The notes below the pieces were generated by a model. It saw only the letters and a program-made list of their open reading frames with translations. It was not told where the DNA came from and did not search any database. A DNA stretch of 64,000 nt from Laccaria trichodermophora. Taxonomy: Eukaryota > Basidiomycota > Agaricomycetes > Agaricales > Hydnangiaceae. How positions within the stretch are numbered: the first letter of the stretch is position 1; each line of letters begins with the position of its first letter. Below, piece after piece: positions 12,957 to 25,400 of this stretch. The translations under genes and the position numbers were made by a program. The stretch is taken from the NCBI GenBank assembly GCA_018417955.1, contig JACTVC010000003.1:3596001-3660000 (forward strand), written 5' to 3'.

Positions 12957-15900
12957 ATGTCTTATCCCGAAGACGTCAAGCAAGACTTATCTGAATCCGA
13001 GAAGCAAGTCAACCTCAGTACGTCTCCCCCCCCTAACCACCTCGATGACAATGGCTCACGTACGTCGTCAACTACGCTAGAGGAGCTTGAGGCGGTGGCC
13101 CTCCCCGAGTTCGATGACCCCAACATCGACAAGGACGAGGCTATCGCGGGCGTCCTTGGTGAGTAACCTAGTCGTCTTGTCTTCGACTTCCACCGATTGT
13201 CGCTTTTTAGAGGACGACTCCCCTTACCCAGAGGTCCGGTCCGCCGTCGCCAACACAGATGACCCCGACATTCCTGTGAACACCGTCCGTGCCTGGGTTC
13301 TTGGTTTGATCTGGGCCATCATAGTCCCTGGCCTCAATCAATTCTTCTTCTTCCGCTATCCCTCCGTCCAGGTCACTGCTGTAAGTTTTCTACGTTAGTA
13401 TCCCGTCCTCAGCCTCACCGTATCTTGTCCCTAGATTGTCGCCCAACTTTTGATCTTTCCTATGGGAAGATTTTGGGCCAGAGTTGTGCCCAACGTTAAG
13501 ATCTTTGGCTTCGAGCTCAACCCCGGTCCATTCTCGATGAAGGAACATGTGAGTATGCTGATTGTGTTATGGCAGCTCTAACTCACGTCCTTCAGGTGCT
13601 CGCTACAATTATGGCCTCAGTTGGTGCCGGCAGCGCATACGCTACGGATATCGTCGCCGTCCAGAGGGTTTTCTACAACCAAACGTATAACTTCAGCTGT
13701 GAGTGTCCATGTACGCTATCCGCACCTCATTTGTCTGATCATCCTGTCCAGACCAATGGATGATCGTCATGTCCACTCAGCTCATCGGTTTCTCGATTGG
13801 TGGTATCGCTCGTCGCTTCCTGGTACAGCCTCCCTCGATGATCTGGCCAGCAAACCTCGTTGTTTGCGCGCTTTTCAACACGCTTCATGCCCAGACTTAT
13901 GCTGGTATTGGAAATCGTGGCGGTATGAGCCGTGAAAGATTCTTCTTCTACGGTTTCGCCGCCTCCACAGTCTGGTATCTCTTCCCAGGATACCTTTTCC
14001 AGGCTCTCTCCTACTTCTCTTGGGTCTGCTGGATCGCTCCGGACAACGTTCCCGTCAACCAGATGTTCGGCTACGTTCACGGAATGGGTATGAGTCTCAT
14101 CACTTTCGATTGGGCTCAGGTAAAACTTTCGGTCAACATTCTACCTTGTCTGACATGTATTCTCTCAGATTGCATATATTGGTTCACCCCTCGCTACTCC
14201 CTGGTGGGCCGAGGCTAACATTGCCGCTGGATTCGTCTTCTTCTTCTGTCAGTTTCTCACCTATATCATTTCGAGTTTCTTTGACAACTAATTTTGATTT
14301 TTGTGTAGGGTTCCTGACACCAGTTCTTTATGTAAGTTCAGATCTTTTCATGTCTCAATTTGCGGTTCTCAAGGAGATGTTTGGCGACACCAATAGTATA
14401 CGAATGCCTGGAGCAGCAAGTACATGCCGTGAGTTATCAAAGCTACAGTTTCGGTGCCATCGATGCTTACTCCCTTCTTCAGAATTTCTTCTCGCGGGTC
14501 GTTCGATCATTTCGGCAAAACCTATAACGTCTCCAGGATCATCAATGCCGACTCCACCTTTAACGAGGCAGAATATCAGGCCTATAGCCCACTGTTCCTG
14601 TCCACCACCTTCGCCATTTCATACGGCCTGTCTTTTGCGTCAATCACGGCTACACTCACGCATGCCTTCCTCTATTTCCGCAAACAAATCTATACACAGG
14701 CTCGCCGTGCCATGAATGAGCAGCCTGATATTCACGCCCGCCTTATGTCTCGCTACCCCCAGGTACCGGAATGGTGGTACGCTACAATCTTCCGTGAGTT
14801 GTGCTGCAGTTTCGTGAAATAGGTCACGCTAACCGGCGTATTCTGAACAGTGACCATGTTTGCGTTTGGTGTTGTCGCCATCCAAGTTTGGGAAACCAAA
14901 TTCCCCGTGTAAGTGAGCTTGATTCTTTTGTGTTCCAGGTTTCTTATCTTTTCTTCATAGTCAATACTTCATTCTTGCCTTGATTATCTGTAGGCTTGTC
15001 CACCCTGTTTCTTGACCAGAGACTGACCTTTTCCCGAAGCTTTCGTCTATGTCATCCCTATCGGCATGATCCAAGCCATTACTAACCAGCAAGTCGGTCT
15101 CAACGTCATCACTGAGCTCATCATCGGTTACGCCCTTCCTGGCCGCCCCATCGCCATGATGATGTTCAAGACTTGGGGATACATCACCATGGCCCAAGCC
15201 TTGACGTTCACCTCCGATTTCAAGCTTGGCCACTACATGAAGATTCCTCCTCGCGCTATGTTCTGGTCCCAGGTCATCGCCACTGTTGTTGCTGGTACCG
15301 TCCAACTCGGTGTCCAAGCGTGGATGTTCACCAACATCCCCGACATGTGTGACCCAGCTCAGAAGGACGGGTTCATTTGCCCATCGACAGAGGTATTCGG
15401 TACTGCCAGTATCATCTGGGGTGTCATTGGTCCGGCTCGCCAATTCTCCAAGGGACAAGTCTACTACGGTATGTTTTCGAATTCATGTTTTTTTCTGAAC
15501 TGGTGTCCTGATACCCGTCATCTTAGCTCTCCTCTTCTTCTTCCTGGTCGGCCTTGCCGCACCTATCTTCACCTACCTCCTCAGCTTGAAGTTCCCGAAC
15601 AGCTGGCTGCGCTACCTTAAGTGAGTGCTTCATCTAGAGTACGCAGACAAGGATACTGACATCATTTCATTTCAGCTTCCCCGTAATCTTCTCTGGTACT
15701 GGTTACATCCCCCCTGCGAGCGCCGTCAACTATGTTCCCTGGGCCATCGTTGGATTCGTCTTCCAATACGTTATCCGCAGGCGTCATTTCTCGTGGTGGA
15801 CCAAGTACAACTACGTTCTGTCCGCTGCCCTCGATTCAGGCGTTGCTATTTCGGCCGTCTTAATCTTCTTCATCCTTCAATACCCCAAGAATGGCGAGAT

Positions 15901-16128
15901 CGGCCTCAACAACGTTCAAGTTTGGTGGGGGAACACGTGAGTTATCCCTTCCCGTCTGTTATCGTTTTCTGATATCTGCATCTACTACAGCGTTCCATTC
16001 AACACCGCCGACGCCAAGGGCACTCCCATGCTGAAGCTTCCAAAGGGCGAATTCTTTGGGTGAGCATCACCTTATGTCAAGACGGGCGTACCACAGCTGA
16101 CATTTTTCCCAGACCGACGAGTTGGTAA
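12957..16128 (+). CDS. OPT-family oligopeptide transporter
   Basis: About seventeen exons splice to a polytopic membrane protein of roughly 750-800 residues. An acidic cytosolic N-terminus leads into EDDSPYPEVRSAV, the entry motif of fungal small-oligopeptide transporters. Diagnostic OPT motifs follow: NPGPFSMKEH early, and KIPPRAMFWSQV late, which is nearly invariant in the family. Hydrophobic segments such as TVRAWVLGLIWAII, LIGFSIGGIARRF and FLVGLAAPIFTYLL suit the expected 12-16 helices. A short exon (TCAATACTTC.., within about 14,960-14,996) restores FPVQYFILALIISFVYVIP. OPT proteins import tetra- and pentapeptides, and in some cases glutathione or metal-peptide complexes, with protons across the plasma membrane or an internal membrane. 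The substrate cannot be read here. The stop follows GPTSW. Confidence 0.92.
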
Positions 16129-16199
16129 AGTACTATCGTGCTCTGGGTTCAGGATGTTACAGAGTTAATCTCTGGCAATAATGTAATCACTTGTACTGC

Positions 16200-16205
16200 A
16201 ATAAA
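16200..16205 (+). terminator. AATAAA polyadenylation-like hexamer after the OPT gene
   Basis: AATAAA lies about 72 bp after the transporter stop, a plausible poly(A) signal position. Fungal signals are degenerate, so this is only suggestive. Confidence 0.3.
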
Positions 16206-16888
16206 GATACCAACCCGCACACATAAAGTATCATCAACAGTAAGATAAATATTTCGAGCCAACTGTACACGAAACATTGAATTTGACGACTGATGTCTTG
16301 TGATGGCGGGGGAATTGTCAACGTTTCAACACTGAATTCCATTACCGATTCCCGCATCGCTCGTCATTACAGTATATATGGTAGCAATCAATCCAATCAT
16401 GGCCTGGTAGGCTGGACGTACAGGTTGATGGATGTCGAATGTGCAATAGTGCAAAAATGTGCCGCCGTAGGCGCTCCTCGAAGTTGGGTGAGCGACGGTA
16501 ACAAGTTTTGACATTTCCCCTATGGTGTCTGATCTGTGGAGAACCGCTTGCTAGTATTGAGAGTGCTGTGACATTGGTAATCCAAAGCCTATTTGAGACA
16601 GTGGCAGTAGGCAGATATCGCTTATAGGAGCCGTCGAGATATCGACAAAGCTGGTCATTTTACACTGATACAGTTGTTATAGTCGAAAGCGATGGATAAC
16701 GTGAAAGCGATAGATTCCTGGACGACGATAAGATGATGATGATAGCGTGAAATATAAGTAGGCTTGCCAATTAGAGGGTATATTTGAATATTGAGTTCTG
16801 ATCCTTCACTGAGATCCTAAGCCAAATCGCACAGGTCGCCTTGCCAAAATTAACCCCGTTACCACGTCTGAGCCTAGAGCAGAAAAAA
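16206..16888. other. Convergent intergenic region
   Basis: Sequence between the 3' ends of the transporter (plus) and the divergent kinase (minus). No gene, repeat or RNA seen. Confidence 0.5.
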
Positions 16889-18362
16889 TCAGTGTATGCA
16901 AGTCCGATGAACGGTGGCACACACATCTTCGTTGAATAGATGTGTGAGACTGTGTATACCATGCCGTGCAGCAGCAATCGCGTCAAGGACTACGCGTTCC
17001 CCGACGGTCTCGTCTGGTTTACGAAGTCTCCAACGAGCTGTCGTCGGGTTCAAGCCAGCTTTGATTCTGCACCATTTCTCTAGCGCCATTTGAGAGCTTG
17101 GTCGATGTCCTGGGTCATTATTCATCATAAACTTGATGAGGTCGGCGAGAAATTCTAAACCAAGATATTTCTTAAAATTGTGAATTGGCAGGACGAATGG
17201 TTCAATGGGTGTGCAAATACCTGGTAAAAGTCTTTTGAAAAAACGTTTCCAACGGTGAACACGTCAACCTTGAACGGATCGTATGGTTGGAGTTTCTTCA
17301 GCTCTGGAACGTCGGGATCGCGGCCGCCCCAATCAAGTACCAAGTGTGATTGACCAGCAGTAAAGCGATGGGAGACGCCGTAGTCAATGAAATAATACCG
17401 AACGGGGTGGTCTATACGTGGTAGAGGCGTCACGGGAGTGACACCATCTGGCGCAAAGCTCTTGGACATGAAATGCCACCCTTGAGGGTAGATGGGACGA
17501 GCATCCATCATGATGTTCAGGCCTGTGCAATCTCTGTTCCTCATCAATTCATCTTTCATGACATAAGCCCATAGCGAATGCTCACATACCCATGAGCGAT
17601 ATTATGAGAATGCATGAATGCCAGGCCCTGTTAAAAATTCAGCCTCCCAACGTATTCACAGTTCAAGAACAAACCTACTTCGAGAATTTGAGTTACGAAA
17701 TCCACAACCTCACCAATAGCTTGAAATTCGGGATCGTCGAAAGGTCGTAATAACGGCATCACCAGATATTCAAAGTCGGGCGCAGAAGGATCTCGGAAAA
17801 CATCAAGAATAGGCACTGAATGGTTGGTTGGCTCTTGTAACAGCTTGGGCGACGAAAAGTATTTCGCGATGTTCGCTTCTTTAGGTGTTCGATATACAGC
17901 TTTCACACAAACTGTAACATTGTCCTTCACCCTCTTGGCGTCCAGCACTTGTGGTAGCTAGATAAACATTTTAGTCAATTGGGAAATCGGGTCTGGAAGC
18001 AGACGAACTGGTTGTTCCAGTGAATCTTCAGCTAAAAGAAATTCCCCTTTCGTATTGAGCCATGACGGAGTCCACCCAGGACGATAACGAGGTCGCAGTT
18101 GAAGCCCCCGTTGAAAGAGGAAGAGATATCGATCGTGCCATATCCTCTCGAATATGTTGAGCGCGGAAGGGTAATACGAATCTGGTTGATTTGGCTCATA
18201 AGTCGGGATTGGATCGGCAGGGGGAGGCAAAGGTGAGGTTGTTTGCGCCCCATGCATGGACGGTGAGGCAGAACTATAGCTATGCTCCATTTGCAAATCG
18301 ACTCGGGCAAGGGACGAAATGTTGAGATGACGTAATAAACACGACTTGATCTCCTCCATCAT
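16889..18362 (-). CDS. Divergent protein kinase-like protein (fungal expanded family)
   Basis: Five exons (18362-18009, 17957-17679, 17627-17590, 17533-17221, 17170-16889) join in phase to 421 residues. After a proline-rich N-terminus and a segment with DRYLFLFQRGLQLRPRYRPG, a kinase-like core follows: LPQVLDAKRVKDNVTVCVKA with the likely ATP-binding lysine, then GLAFMHSHNIAHGDCTGLN, where HGDCxxxN replaces HRDxxxxN, and YYFIDYGVSHRF, where DYG replaces DFG. This layout matches a kinase-like family multiplied in Agaricomycetes with unknown substrates. The aspartates and asparagine needed for catalysis remain, so activity is possible. The gene is head to head with the next one, only about 100 bp between start codons. 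The exact C-terminus (after HSLTHLFNED) is less certain. Confidence 0.75.
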
Positions 18363-18463
18363 GGTCCATCATGCATCAATTTATACAGCTTTTAAACTTG
18401 GTTCCATGGCTCGTGTTGCCTCACCCTTTTTGACTCGCTTCTCCCCAATATTCCAGAGAAACC

Positions 18464-19217
18464 ATGAACAGCAATTCGGCAAACCTTTTCAACTTCGCAA
18501 TTGGCGTTTTCGGTTTCGCCACTACAATTGCCTCTGTCGCGCTCTTTTGTCGCTCTTATCTTCCAGGAGCTCAAATGAAATTTCTCGACGAGCTTCTGAA
18601 AGAAACCAGGACCATTTTTGAGACTGCAGATGCCGATGGTCTATTTCCGTCTGACGCTTTCCGAAAAACCTCCTTGACAATGCTCATTTGGTACGTTAGC
18701 TTGGAACTCGCTTTCACTTCCTCTTCTAATATAAGGCGGATGTATCTGATAGCTCGGAGGAGTCGAGCGCATTGCTTCGCGAAAGGACCTACAACGCAAC
18801 AACAACTATTCAAGAGTACTTGGCTTTGTTCAAAGGACTTACGCAAAGCATAATGCAACTGTCGGATCGCGTCAAGAATCTGCGGTCCTGCTTGATCGTA
18901 CGAATTTTTCTGAAATTTTTCTGAAATTTCGGAATTAACCTCACACATAGTCCACAAGTGAGAAAGAACGGCGCAACAGACGAGCAGGGAACGCCAGTCA
19001 TTCTGCCCATTCAAACGACAGCCGCATGCCAGTCGATGCATCTGTGTCCCAATCGATAGCCATTCCCGTTGAATCGAAGCGCTCAAGGGCTTCATGCGTT
19101 GCTACTCATGGATCAGATAGGCGTCGCGGCCGATCTACCTCTTGCCCTTCTGTCTTGAGCAATTCTGGCTTGAGGGAGAATTTGGAACGACCGGGAGAAA
19201 TTTGTCATCAAGGCTAG
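18464..19217 (+). CDS. Small membrane-anchored protein of unknown function
   Basis: Three exons (18464-18690, 18753-18897, 18951-19217) give 212 residues. The N-terminus has one hydrophobic segment (about residues 8-28, LFNFAIGVFGFATTIASVAL) followed by a leucine- and glutamate-rich stretch that could form a short coiled coil, and a basic Ser/Arg-rich tail (RRNRRAG, SDRRRGRS). I do not recognise a domain, though Agaricomycete genomes carry many short proteins of this shape. It is divergently arranged with the kinase-like gene on the other strand. A possible extra 3' exon is listed next; if used, the stop given here would be spliced out. Confidence 0.55.
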
Positions 19218-19245
19218 TGCTAAATTCTAATGAAAATAAAATAAG

Positions 19246-19488
19246 TTGACGTCCTTTGAAGACGCCGACCAAGATGGTGCTTTAAGCGAAGCAATAAAGT
19301 CCGGCGCCATACTATTGGAGACTATCGACGACCTCAGTCGATCCTCCACGCTGGTCAATACCCCAACTCGGGGCATTCTTCGCTCAACACTTGACCGGTT
19401 CTGCAGCTGGACGACGTCCAATCACCCAAAAGAATGTAGCTTGGACCCCCCTACGCAGGACTATGACATCGCCAGGCTGCCGGTATAA
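19246..19488 (+). CDS. Possible 3' exon of the preceding gene, or unrelated open frame
   Basis: The frame reads TSFEDADQDGALSEAIKSG and ends ARLPV. It starts just after a good branch/acceptor arrangement (TTCTAATGA about 15 nt before AAG at 19243-19245) and has no ATG, which suggests an internal or terminal exon. A candidate donor is the GTCTTG near 19157 in the preceding gene, in phase, but it is a weak donor. Function unknown. Confidence 0.3.
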   Translation: MTSFEDADQDGALSEAIKSGAILLETIDDLSRSSTLVNTPTRGILRSTLDRFCSWTTSNHPKECSLDPPTQDYDIARLPV

Positions 19489-20978
19489 CCTTGCGCGGAC
19501 GCTTATTGCGCTCTTGCAAAGTGATCTGCAGACGGATGAAACGAGTGGCCCACTTTCCATACCTTTTGCCCTTTCTTTCTCTTGCGCGACCGCGAGGTGG
19601 CGTCCGCCATTTAACTTCCCTTCCAATCAATGGATACATTTTCTGTGTAAGATAGCAGCCCATAGCATCCTATTTATCTCCCATGTTATATTCTCAACCG
19701 ACACGCAGTGTTTTTTTTTTGCCTTGAGGCTCTGGGCCGTCAGTTTGACGGAAGGAAAAATGAGAAACCAAGTTTCGTTATTTATTGGTGACATTCCCCG
19801 AAAGTAAATTATTCATCGATGTACCCACATATGTACTTGTACAAGATCTTGGTTTGGTTGCAGGGCTACTTCTCCGATAACAAGCCAGGCGAGATCCTTC
19901 GCTGTCGTGCAGAAGGAACGTTTGAAGCCTAGTAGGGCAGGTGCTGCCAGGCTGGAACAATATTAATATTTTGATCCGGAAGTCGAGGCGTATGAGGGCG
20001 TCTGTTTTATTTTGGTCAATCCAGATTGATACACGAGGCTCAACAATTTCAACAAGACTTTGCAACGTGAACTCATGATAGCACGATGACCTGTTATGAC
20101 TCGAATGCTGTGAGTTCCGTGATAGTTTGCTACTATGGCTTTGTGGGCACCACCATAGAACCCTCCGTCAACCCTCCGCCACATAGCTGTCCCAACGCTG
20201 TCCATACACCAGATACTACTGGACAGCGACCCTCACAAATTTCCGAAGCCAACCCTCACAGTTTTCGAAGCCGTCGCAGATCAACTGTTGGGAGGGTAAA
20301 AATCCGTGGGGTAAGCAGTTGGCGTTGCGCACGAGCGTCGGGATTCTTAGATCAAGTGAGTTCATTTGGAATTCCTACGCAGCGCGAGTAGTACCGCATT
20401 CAATTTCAAGCCATGAGACTTGTAGTTTGTCAAGTTCAGAATATAGACTGCATTTAAAATGGTGCCTCTTTCTGGGCTTTGGAAAATTCGGAGGTCACCA
20501 GTTTACCTATCGTCATAAAGGTGATGGCCAACGACAGCATGGGGCAGAGGTCCAAGCAGGAAGAAAATCCAAGAGATGTTACGATGAGCAGAAGACATTT
20601 TTACGCTTGTCAACTTAGTGCATTTGCCAGTGGCGAACACTAGTAATGACGCGCGATGCTCCACTGTTCGTACTTTTCGCAATTGTTTCTTGTTCACTTC
20701 TAGCTAGATTGACGGACGCTGGCAGGCATCAGCTCATTTGAAACGGATTGATGGTAGCAGAAGGAGCACAGCTTGGTCGCCATGTTTGTCATCGTCTTCC
20801 AGTTTCGCGGGTCCAATGGGCGCTTTCCCTAGAGTTGACCTCGAACTGTCACTAGCTCATCGTTATCCGCCTGCTGGTCAGCGGATCCCTCAACATCGCC
20901 CTCGTTTTCAAGCTCGGAACTGATAGGCAAGAACGACCGTCAATTTATTTCTTACGACCTGCAGCTCTAGGTTGAGCC
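19489..20978. other. Intergenic region, 1.5 kb, no gene recognised
   Basis: No convincing exon chain or domain on either strand. The final part should contain the promoter of the next gene. Confidence 0.45.
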
Positions 20979-22026
20979 ATGATCCATTCAAGTGCGTTTG
21001 GGATGCATCTTTTACTGAGCGTGTGGGCGGTTTAGCTGATCTTGTGTGTAGATACTGCTGCCAGTCTCATGATAGGCTTGTGGGGTTTTTCTCATGTCCC
21101 CATTGCCGCTGCCGCTTGGGATGTAGTGTGTACAACGGCTACGTAAGTGTTTATGGTCATATCGAGCGACAAATATACGTGAGACGGTGGTATGGAAGCT
21201 CTCTGGATACAGAAACAAACCGTTAACGAGTGCTGTCATGGGGGGCGCCTTCTTATAGAGGTTCTTCTGACTTCGGGAGATCCTCCTCTCTTTCTTGCTA
21301 ATCAACTTTCATGTGTCATGGTTCTGAATCGAATTTCTTTACAGGTCCGGTGAGGTTGTGTGCAGAGACAGATTTCCATTCACTGCCCGACTGGCGATCT
21401 GGGGCGTAGGAGGTCTGTCCTCGTCAATCTCAATTCCGCCGATGGCATTAATCGTTTCCTCCTCTCGGATCACAGCTGCCCTTGTCCTCATGGCGTTGAG
21501 TATCTTTCTCTGCGTCAGACGTCAGCGCGCTAGGTCGGATGCGGCGGCGTCTGAGTACAATGTGGAAGCGAACCAAGTACAGGGGCCACCCACAATCATT
21601 GCCACCTCTTATGATCCTGCTTCTGGGGGTGCTTCGGGCGTTTATGAAGGGCCTAACGACAAGCCGGAAATGACTGGCCCAGCTTATCCTGTCGCGGCGC
21701 AAGTAAACCAAAATTATGCGGGACAGCCACAGTCGGCACCATTGTATCCTGGGGGTCCCCCCGGTTATGGAAGTCAGCCGCAGACGGCTCCTGCAAACAG
21801 GGCCGCTTTCACCGAGCAGGGCTATCCGTTCAGTGGCTATTCACCCGTGAGTTCGGGTGTTGTGGGCTGTGACAATCGCTAACGCCCACGGCAGGGTGGA
21901 CCCAACTATCAGCCAAGAACCGCCTATGTAACTGGCGGATTCCCCAGGCCCCTGTTGGCAGGAAGGCTGAAGGATAGGCTCAAGGAACGACCTCCGTCCG
22001 TGTCGTCTGTCAACTCACCGAAATGA
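20979..22026 (+). CDS. Predicted single-pass membrane protein with Pro/Gly/Tyr-rich tail
   Basis: Four exons (20979-20991, 21052-21142, 21345-21846, 21895-22026) join in phase to 245 residues. The start exon is only 13 nt. The N-terminus resembles a signal peptide (MIHSNTAASLMIGLWGF...). A hydrophobic segment near residues 70-90 (ITAALVLMALSIFLCV) is followed by the basic stop-transfer RRQRAR and a cytosolic tail rich in Pro, Gly, Tyr and Gln (YPGGPPGYGSQP) ending in a basic KDRLKERPPS stretch. The arrangement resembles the many fungal cell-surface proteins with a short ectodomain and unstructured tail; no domain is recognised. The second intron (202 nt) is long and could hide a further exon. 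Confidence 0.5.
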
Positions 22027-22455
22027 TTGATCTACGGGGCGTTTTCCTCGAGGCTGGAACTCGGAGGAAAGGGTTAGATGATAAGAAAGTCACGGTAGAT
22101 GATCAAATGATTCTTGTACATCGTGTCGATCCATGACGTACAACAAGCAGTCATTTTGATAAGTTGGTCCACGTTGCACGGATGGATTAGCACAAGGGGT
22201 TGTCGAATAAGCTCATTCATCACCCCCTTTATCCAGTGCTTGATTTTTGATCTTTGTTGAGCATTTCTACTTCTCTCTGTCGTCGTACAAGTGTTGGTTC
22301 TAGTATTGGGTCCTTTATAACCCAGATCAGGGACCACAACGAAATTGAACGGGAAACTCCGAAGTTCCCTGACAATTCTCTAAACTGTTGGCGACGTGCC
22401 AACCGTCGTTGCCTAGTCGCTGCATGGTCGTTACGTCCTCTCATCGCCCAACCCG
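22027..22455. other. Intergenic region upstream of the Msb1-like gene
   Basis: Short spacer, about 430 bp, presumed to hold the 3' end of the membrane-protein gene and the promoter of the next. Nothing else seen. Confidence 0.45.
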
Positions 22456-25400
22456 ATGCCCAGCATATTCTCTCGTTCACGCACCAACTCTACGCCCAAG
22501 AAGTCTTCTCTCATCCCTGACGACACCTACAACCTAGGCGCTTTCGACGAGTTTGGGAGAGTTTCCAGCAGGCTCTCCAATCGCCCTTTCAGTCCCTCGA
22601 CTCCTTCGAAGAAAGATAAGAAGAAGGGAAAGGGTCATTCTTCAAGAGAGGCGGAAGCTGAGCTCAGCGCGGAACTACCTTTCCCTGACGGTACTTTCCT
22701 GCCACTGAACCTCGAGCGACCTAGGACGGGCACCACCGCCGCTGAACATTTCAAAGAGCATGATTACGGGTATCTCTCGTACGAGCGACACGTGGTCCTT
22801 GGACTGGACCAGGTAACGCAGCTCGTCGACGTCGTTTCTGAGGAACTGGAATCACGAGGTGGAATCACGACACCATTTATTTTTTCTACAACGGCGCTGG
22901 ATATATCGTCATCTGCTATCAAAAGATTAATTCGATCATTTATCAATACATGTGCGGCGACAACGAGCAACGCAGGACAGGAGGCCGACAGGAAATGGAG
23001 GGAGGAGGCGAAATTTGCGGGTCCTCATGAACTGGGAATGTGTCTACGGTGGGGACTGGCGAGAGTCATACGCTCTGTGGCTGGTCAGGACGTCCGTGGG
23101 CTTGTTTCTTGGGACCATTACGTCGAATTCCGCGATTCAGAAGCAGGTGTGTGAACTCTTCACTTTATCAACCGACTATTTGGTGGCAGAGGGCTTAATT
23201 TCTCAATTCCTCGAATTTTGGTTTTACCTTTGTCTACGAGCTGTATGCTTATAAGCTTATTTTTTACAGCTAATGGTTATCCTCCTGCCCATTTCATATC
23301 CTTCTTACCCGATTTGCCACATCCCCTCCAATCTATCATTGTGAGGTTGTTTACGCTCCTCTCTCGCATTGTTGCAAATAGCACAACATCCGGTCACACT
23401 CCTCCAACACTATCGCCACTCTTTGGACCCCTTCTTTTCGGCCTTGGCCCTGCTACTCTTGCTTTTCATCATGCCTATATCCACTATCTGCGCTCTGTCA
23501 CTGCTATGGACCACCTTCTTTTAGCCTTCATACGATGGCAAGACACACCCCGTTTAACTGCCTCTGCTGGCGCCAGTGCCACGGGATTGGGCGTTCCCAT
23601 TAGACTCAAGGAATGGATCAAAGGATACCCGTCTATGCTGCCATTCCTAGAACAGAAAAATGCACGGCCGCAGCCGAGGAAGGGTGCCAGGACTGTTAGA
23701 GTTATGAGCGTTCGAAGGAACGTGCGTATCTATTCTCCAGATCTAGTGAAAACAGCCTCTACGTGGGCACACCGCGACGCCCACTCCAATGTCAGCAACG
23801 GATTGGCATCGTCTAAGGAATGGGATAGAATTGCCCCTGCAATACTCAAGCTACCCCCGAGATATTCAGATGCTTATAAAAAGCGAATGGACCTACCCCC
23901 CAATTTCCACCCAGACACAGCCCCGGGGGCTGCGTATGCTCCTGCAGGGATGAATCCCCAACCTACGTCATCCTACTCCTCTGCGACATCGGCCACCAGT
24001 GGGACTAGTTTCGAAAGTGATGGGGACTACTTTGGCCTTAGTGGGCGAGACGGAGATGACCGATTCCGTAGTTTAACTGACTTAAAGTGGGGAGAGTTTG
24101 AATCTATGGGGTTCAGTGGTTTAGGGGACGAAAAGAAGCTGCAGTTTGATTTGACCGAGACGGCTCGTGTTGTGGGTTCTTTCATTTTAGCTGACTCGTG
24201 TTTTTCATTGATACTGTAGCAGGAACGCGCTCAGAAGCGACAAACCCTTTCTTGGACCGATTTTTCCTCGGCGGGATTTACGCGCATGGACGCGCCTCTG
24301 AGTGCCACCTTGCAGTTTAGCACGCCGCTCAATCAGACGATCTCAACATGGCCTGCTCAGAACGCAGAGATAAACAAAAAGCTAAAGAAATCTCAAAAGT
24401 CTTTGCCTGCGTTTGGCTGGGACACCGAGCCAGTTATTGGATCTGAAGAGGTGATTGAGGAAGCGTTTGTGGACGTCTTCTGCGACCTGGTTTATGGTGG
24501 AGGTTGGATGGATCTTGAGCGAGGTGAACAGCTTGATCGAGATTGTAATTGGGCACTGGTGAGTGTATCACAACTTTGCAAGAAGTCTTGTAGTCCGCCT
24601 TGCTGATCACGACGTAGGTGGAGTACAAGTCCTTACCACCCTCTCGCACCACTGCCAGTGGAACCTCTGATCCAAGAGTTTCTACGACACTGATCCTCTT
24701 TGAAGAGTTTGTTCCACTCGAGTATCGTCAACAGTTGGCGGTCAAGTCCTCTAGTCGACGTCGCTTGCCTTCCCTGTTCTCTGCGTCAAGCAAATCCAAG
24801 CAATGGAAGCAAGCACCCACACTGAATGGTCGACCATATGTCGTAGGTCACGTGCCGCGTAGTCCCTCATACCGCGAAGTAGAGTTTGAAGGCCTACTGC
24901 ACGGTGGTAGCACCACCAAGCTTATATCTTTGAACAAGACACCCAGGATTACATCTACCATTTCCAATGCTCCCAGCGAATTCCCTGCCCTATCGCCCAC
25001 AATAAGCCGTGGCCCTCCCCTCCTTGCTCCAGAAACTGAGAACATACCAACCGCCCGCAGCGACGAGGTGAACTCTGATTCCACCCACTCACACACACCA
25101 TCGCATCGCAAGTCGCGTTTTAGACTGCCAGGCGGGATTCCCGTTCCCAGCCCTGGCTCGCACCGTAAATCGGGTATGATCCCAGCTGAATACTCCACCG
25201 TGGAATTCCAGACTAGGATGGCATCTTATAGCGACGATGAATGGACTGGGGACCTTCAAGAGCCGGAAGACGTCAAGCAGAAGCGACGAGAAAGTCGCGC
25301 TGACGCATGGGTGGATATCTTGGTTGAGAGCCAGGATCGGAGGATGGGCGGACAAGATGTAGAGCTCAGCCCTGGTGAAAGACGTAAGGCAGCCAAAAAC

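Noticed and set aside
12550..13080. 176-codon plus-strand frame overlapping the transporter's start
   Set aside because: Different frame from the OPT coding sequence and no recognisable domain.
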